Positions 62,721-64,000 of a stretch of 64,000 nt of DNA are shown in pieces; within the stretch, counting starts at the first letter, position 1; the number at the start of each line of letters is the position of its first letter. The notes under the pieces are model-generated. The model saw only the letters and a program-made list of their open reading frames with translations, ran no database searches and had not been told where the DNA came from. The stretch covers positions 62,001 through 126,000 of the forward strand of contig CAZGVO010000005.1 of NCBI GenBank assembly GCA_964529175.1. The letters are read 5' to 3'. Made by a program: the position numbers and the translations under genes. This stretch comes from JAAFJM01 sp964529175. GTDB taxonomy: Bacteria > Bacteroidota > Bacteroidia > UKL13-3.

Positions 62721-62781
62721 CATAAAAAAAGTCCAACTCTCGTAAAGAATTGGACTTTGCCTGTTTTTGTCGGGGTGGCAG
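62721..62781 (-). repeat. Left copy of a 61-bp direct repeat (tRNA-Pro 3' end plus terminator)
   Basis: This copy matches 63053-63113 with two mismatches at an offset of 332. It contains the terminator hairpin and the last 11 bases of tRNA-Pro. Confidence 0.9.
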
Positions 62782-62810
62782 TCACGCCTTGCGTGGTACG
62801 ACCTCCGCAT
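62771..62810 (-). pseudogene. Remnant of a tRNA-Pro 3' part
   Basis: CGGGGTGGCAG (62771-62781) and ACGACCTCCGCAT (62798-62810) match the 3' acceptor/T-stem and variable/anticodon portions of the live tRNA-Pro at 63102. The T-loop is replaced by a TCACGCC-TTGCGTGGT hairpin, so it cannot be a working tRNA. Confidence 0.75.
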
Positions 62811-63055
62811 TAAATGAGATTTTTATCTTGTAAAAATCTCTTTGCCCCACGGCCTTTAATTTCTTGTTCTAGGTTTTTAGCAATTTGTAAATTTTCGACT
62901 TCAAAAACATGAACCAAATCCCAAGGAATTCCCTTTGAAGTAAAAGTGCTGATTCCACTATTATGTTGCTCAACTCTTGTATCAATGTCTTGAGTGAAAC
63001 CAGTATAAAATTTATTAAGTTTTTGACTAAAAATTATGTAAACAAAATATTTCAC
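62810..63055 (-). CDS. GIY-YIG family small endonuclease-like protein
   Basis: An 81-residue single GIY-YIG domain from the GTG at 63055. The frame stays open back to 63142 across the tRNA-Pro 3' end and terminator, but that N-terminus (GRRFESCHPD) is translated tRNA and is rejected. Visible: YFVYIIFS, FYTGFTQDIDTRVEQHN (the second Tyr-Gly and catalytic Arg) and later EQEIKGRGAKRF. The GTG start lies at the end of the T-tract of the tRNA-Pro terminator. The conserved proximity to tRNAs suggests a family that spreads by this site. Confidence 0.85.
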   Translation of the reverse strand: MKYFVYIIFSQKLNKFYTGFTQDIDTRVEQHNSGISTFTSKGIPWDLVHVFEVENLQIAKNLEQEIKGRGAKRFLQDKNLI

Positions 63056-63113
63056 AAAAAAAGTCCAATTCTCGTAAAGAATTGGACTTTGCCTGTTTTT
63101 GTCGGGGTGGCAG
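63053..63113 (-). repeat. Right copy of the 61-bp direct repeat
   Basis: Paired with 62721-62781; it includes the terminator at 63054-63090 and the tRNA-Pro 3' end. Confidence 0.9.
63054..63090 (-). terminator. Terminator of tRNA-Pro
   Basis: On the - strand AAAGTCCAATTCT pairs with AGAATTGGACTTT and at least seven T follow. The GIY-YIG start GTG overlaps the end of the T-run. Confidence 0.88.
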
Positions 63114-63175
63114 GATTCGAACCTACGACCTCCACATCCCAAATGTGGCGCGATACCAGGCTACGCTACACCCCG
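63102..63175 (-). tRNA. tRNA-Pro (TGG anticodon)
   Basis: Complement reads CGGGGTG acceptor, D-arm, anticodon stem CCACA/TGTGG with loop TTTGGGA (anticodon TGG), T-loop TTCGAAT, and CACCCCG. The discriminator is A; CCA is not encoded. Confidence 0.96.
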
Positions 63176-63203
63176 TTTGCGTTACTTTATAGTTACTGAA
63201 TGA

Positions 63204-63250
63204 TGCGATACCATCCCGATAACTATCGGGATACGCTACACCCCGTTTGC
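63204..63250 (-). pseudogene. Remnant of a tRNA-Pro 5' part, interrupted by a palindrome
   Basis: GCGATACCA (63204-63212) and TACGCTACACCCCGTTTGC (63232-63250) repeat the 5' acceptor and D-arm region of the live tRNA-Pro and its flank TTTGC. The D-loop part is replaced by an 18-bp TCCCGATAACTATCGGGA palindrome (63214-63231). Confidence 0.75.
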
Positions 63251-63313
63251 AAGTTTTTCAAAAGTGCTAAAATTTTGAACTAAGTATTGCTACTTGCCCT
63301 TTAAAATTTTGTG

Positions 63314-63402
63314 CGGTGAGAGAGAGATTCGAACTCTCGATACACTTTGACGCGTATGTCGGTTTAGCAAACCGGTGGTTTCAGCCGCTCACCCATCTCA
63401 CC
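63314..63402 (-). tRNA. tRNA-Ser (GCT anticodon)
   Basis: Complement begins GGTGAGA and ends TCTCACC. The anticodon loop is TTGCTAA (GCT), and a long variable arm is present as expected for Ser. The discriminator is G. Confidence 0.95.
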
Positions 63403-63639
63403 AAATGCTCTTTTAAAGGGAGTGCAAATGTAGTAAACAAAACTATATTTCAAAATATTTCTTCAAATATTTTTCAAATTATTTTTCAATAGTGAAAATA
63501 TGTAATAAGTGCACAAATAAAAACCATTTGAATATTAATGCTTTAAGGTAAGTATTCTGTAAAATTTAATATTCCTAATTTTTGAATAATAATATGCAAT
63601 TAAAATGTTCGTTAATTAGCAAAAAAATAAACTATAGTC

Positions 63640-64000
63640 ATGGCTAAGGATAAAGTTGTTCATTATAAGTTTCGCGATTTGAAAATATTTGGTAGTACTG
63701 AATGGCTTGCGAACAATGAAAAAAAATATAGACAAGTGTACGACATGTCAGAGTGCACATTTATTTACTGTGAACTTTCGTTTTTTAATAAATTATTTGA
63801 CGAAAAAGAATGGGATTTAAAAATTAGTTTAAAATGTGTAAAGCAAGAAGATGGTGCTGAAATTTGCACCTTATCGGCTGATAGAACCATAAAAAAAGAC
63901 GAAAATATTGTTTACGTGCGTGAGGGTTGGGGTGTGAAAACGCCTGGCACTTATTGGAAAAAGGGTACTTACCGTTGGGAAGCTTGGATTGATGGCGTTT
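63640..64000 (+). CDS. N-terminal part of a large protein (AAA-ATPase N-domain-like), partial
   Basis: A + strand gene starting at ATG 63640 and running off the window after 120 codons. It begins MAKDKVVHYKFRDLKIFGSTEW. It continues with aromatic-rich beta strands and contains VYVREGWGVKTPG followed by TYWKKGTYRWEAWIDG. This wording resembles the N-terminal domain of a Bacteroidota AAA family ATPase (SpoVK/CbxX-like) as I recall it, but no ATPase motif is in view. No signal peptide. About 240 bases upstream hold no gene. Confidence 0.7.
   Translation, partial: MAKDKVVHYKFRDLKIFGSTEWLANNEKKYRQVYDMSECTFIYCELSFFNKLFDEKEWDLKISLKCVKQEDGAEICTLSADRTIKKDENIVYVREGWGVKTPGTYWKKGTYRWEAWIDGV

Noticed and set aside
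63056..63142. N-terminal extension of the GIY-YIG ORF
   Set aside because: It reads through the tRNA-Pro 3' end and terminator; the GTG at 63055 fits the domain start.
62963..63199. 78-codon + strand ORF containing VAGFEPTTSTSQ
   Set aside because: This wording is the translation of the tRNA-Pro region in a sense frame, a known annotation artefact, not a protein.

Overview
The window is AT-rich, gene-dense bacterial DNA that reads as Bacteroidota. The evidence is T9SS-type genes (a PorV-like protein and a PorE-like OmpA lipoprotein), a large carboxypeptidase-regulatory/TonB receptor, a type III glutamine synthetase, a DUF2007 protein, TAnnTTTG-like promoter elements, few Shine-Dalgarno sequences and several TTG/GTG starts. 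The Asn-bearing EF-P loop suggests a lineage outside Bacteroidales, but the sequence does not fix the family.

Layout. 1-11 kb is an inorganic-carbon region: the 3' end of an SbtA-like bicarbonate permease on the + strand, then on the - strand two outer-membrane porins, a SulP/STAS transporter, dabB and dabA. 11-17 kb is housekeeping: a MOSC protein, lptB, a glycosyltransferase, efp, a SUI1 factor and an MBL-rhodanese protein. 17-24 kb holds an isoaspartyl peptidase, an M28-PDZ peptidase, a TSUP exporter, a CtpA-like protease, a lipoprotein and a PIN toxin-antitoxin pair. 24-30 kb starts with fabG and a palindromic repeat, followed by an unstudied membrane/lipoprotein/transglutaminase cluster and a DUF1826 protein. 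30-40 kb carries pgk, fumC, cdsA flanked by two CPBP proteins, dusB, a purine nucleoside phosphorylase, lpxK, a flavin reductase and a 2-hydroxyacid dehydrogenase. 40-50 kb is a cell-surface triad: TonB receptor, giant surface protein, PorV-like barrel. 49-59 kb has greA, a HIT protein, the PorE-like lipoprotein, glnN, an SDR, a DUF486 protein, an RNA methyltransferase, a DUF7033/deacetylase-like protein and a HAD hydrolase. 59-64 kb has three tRNAs, an LtaS-like phosphotransferase operon, a GIY-YIG gene framed by a 61-bp direct repeat of the tRNA-Pro 3' end, and the start of a large protein.

The most coherent systems are the bicarbonate island (SbtA + SulP + DabAB, with porins that could supply outer-membrane entry) and the surface triad, which together with PorE points to type IX secretion. 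The most unusual DNA is the tRNA-Pro locus at 62.7-63.3 kb. It has a live tRNA, a remnant on each side, and a small nuclease gene inserted at the tRNA terminator. Other points of note are a G8 tract in the TonB receptor gene, an EF-P without the usual modified residue, a CPBP protein missing one catalytic Glu, and two 18-bp palindromes whose arms covary.
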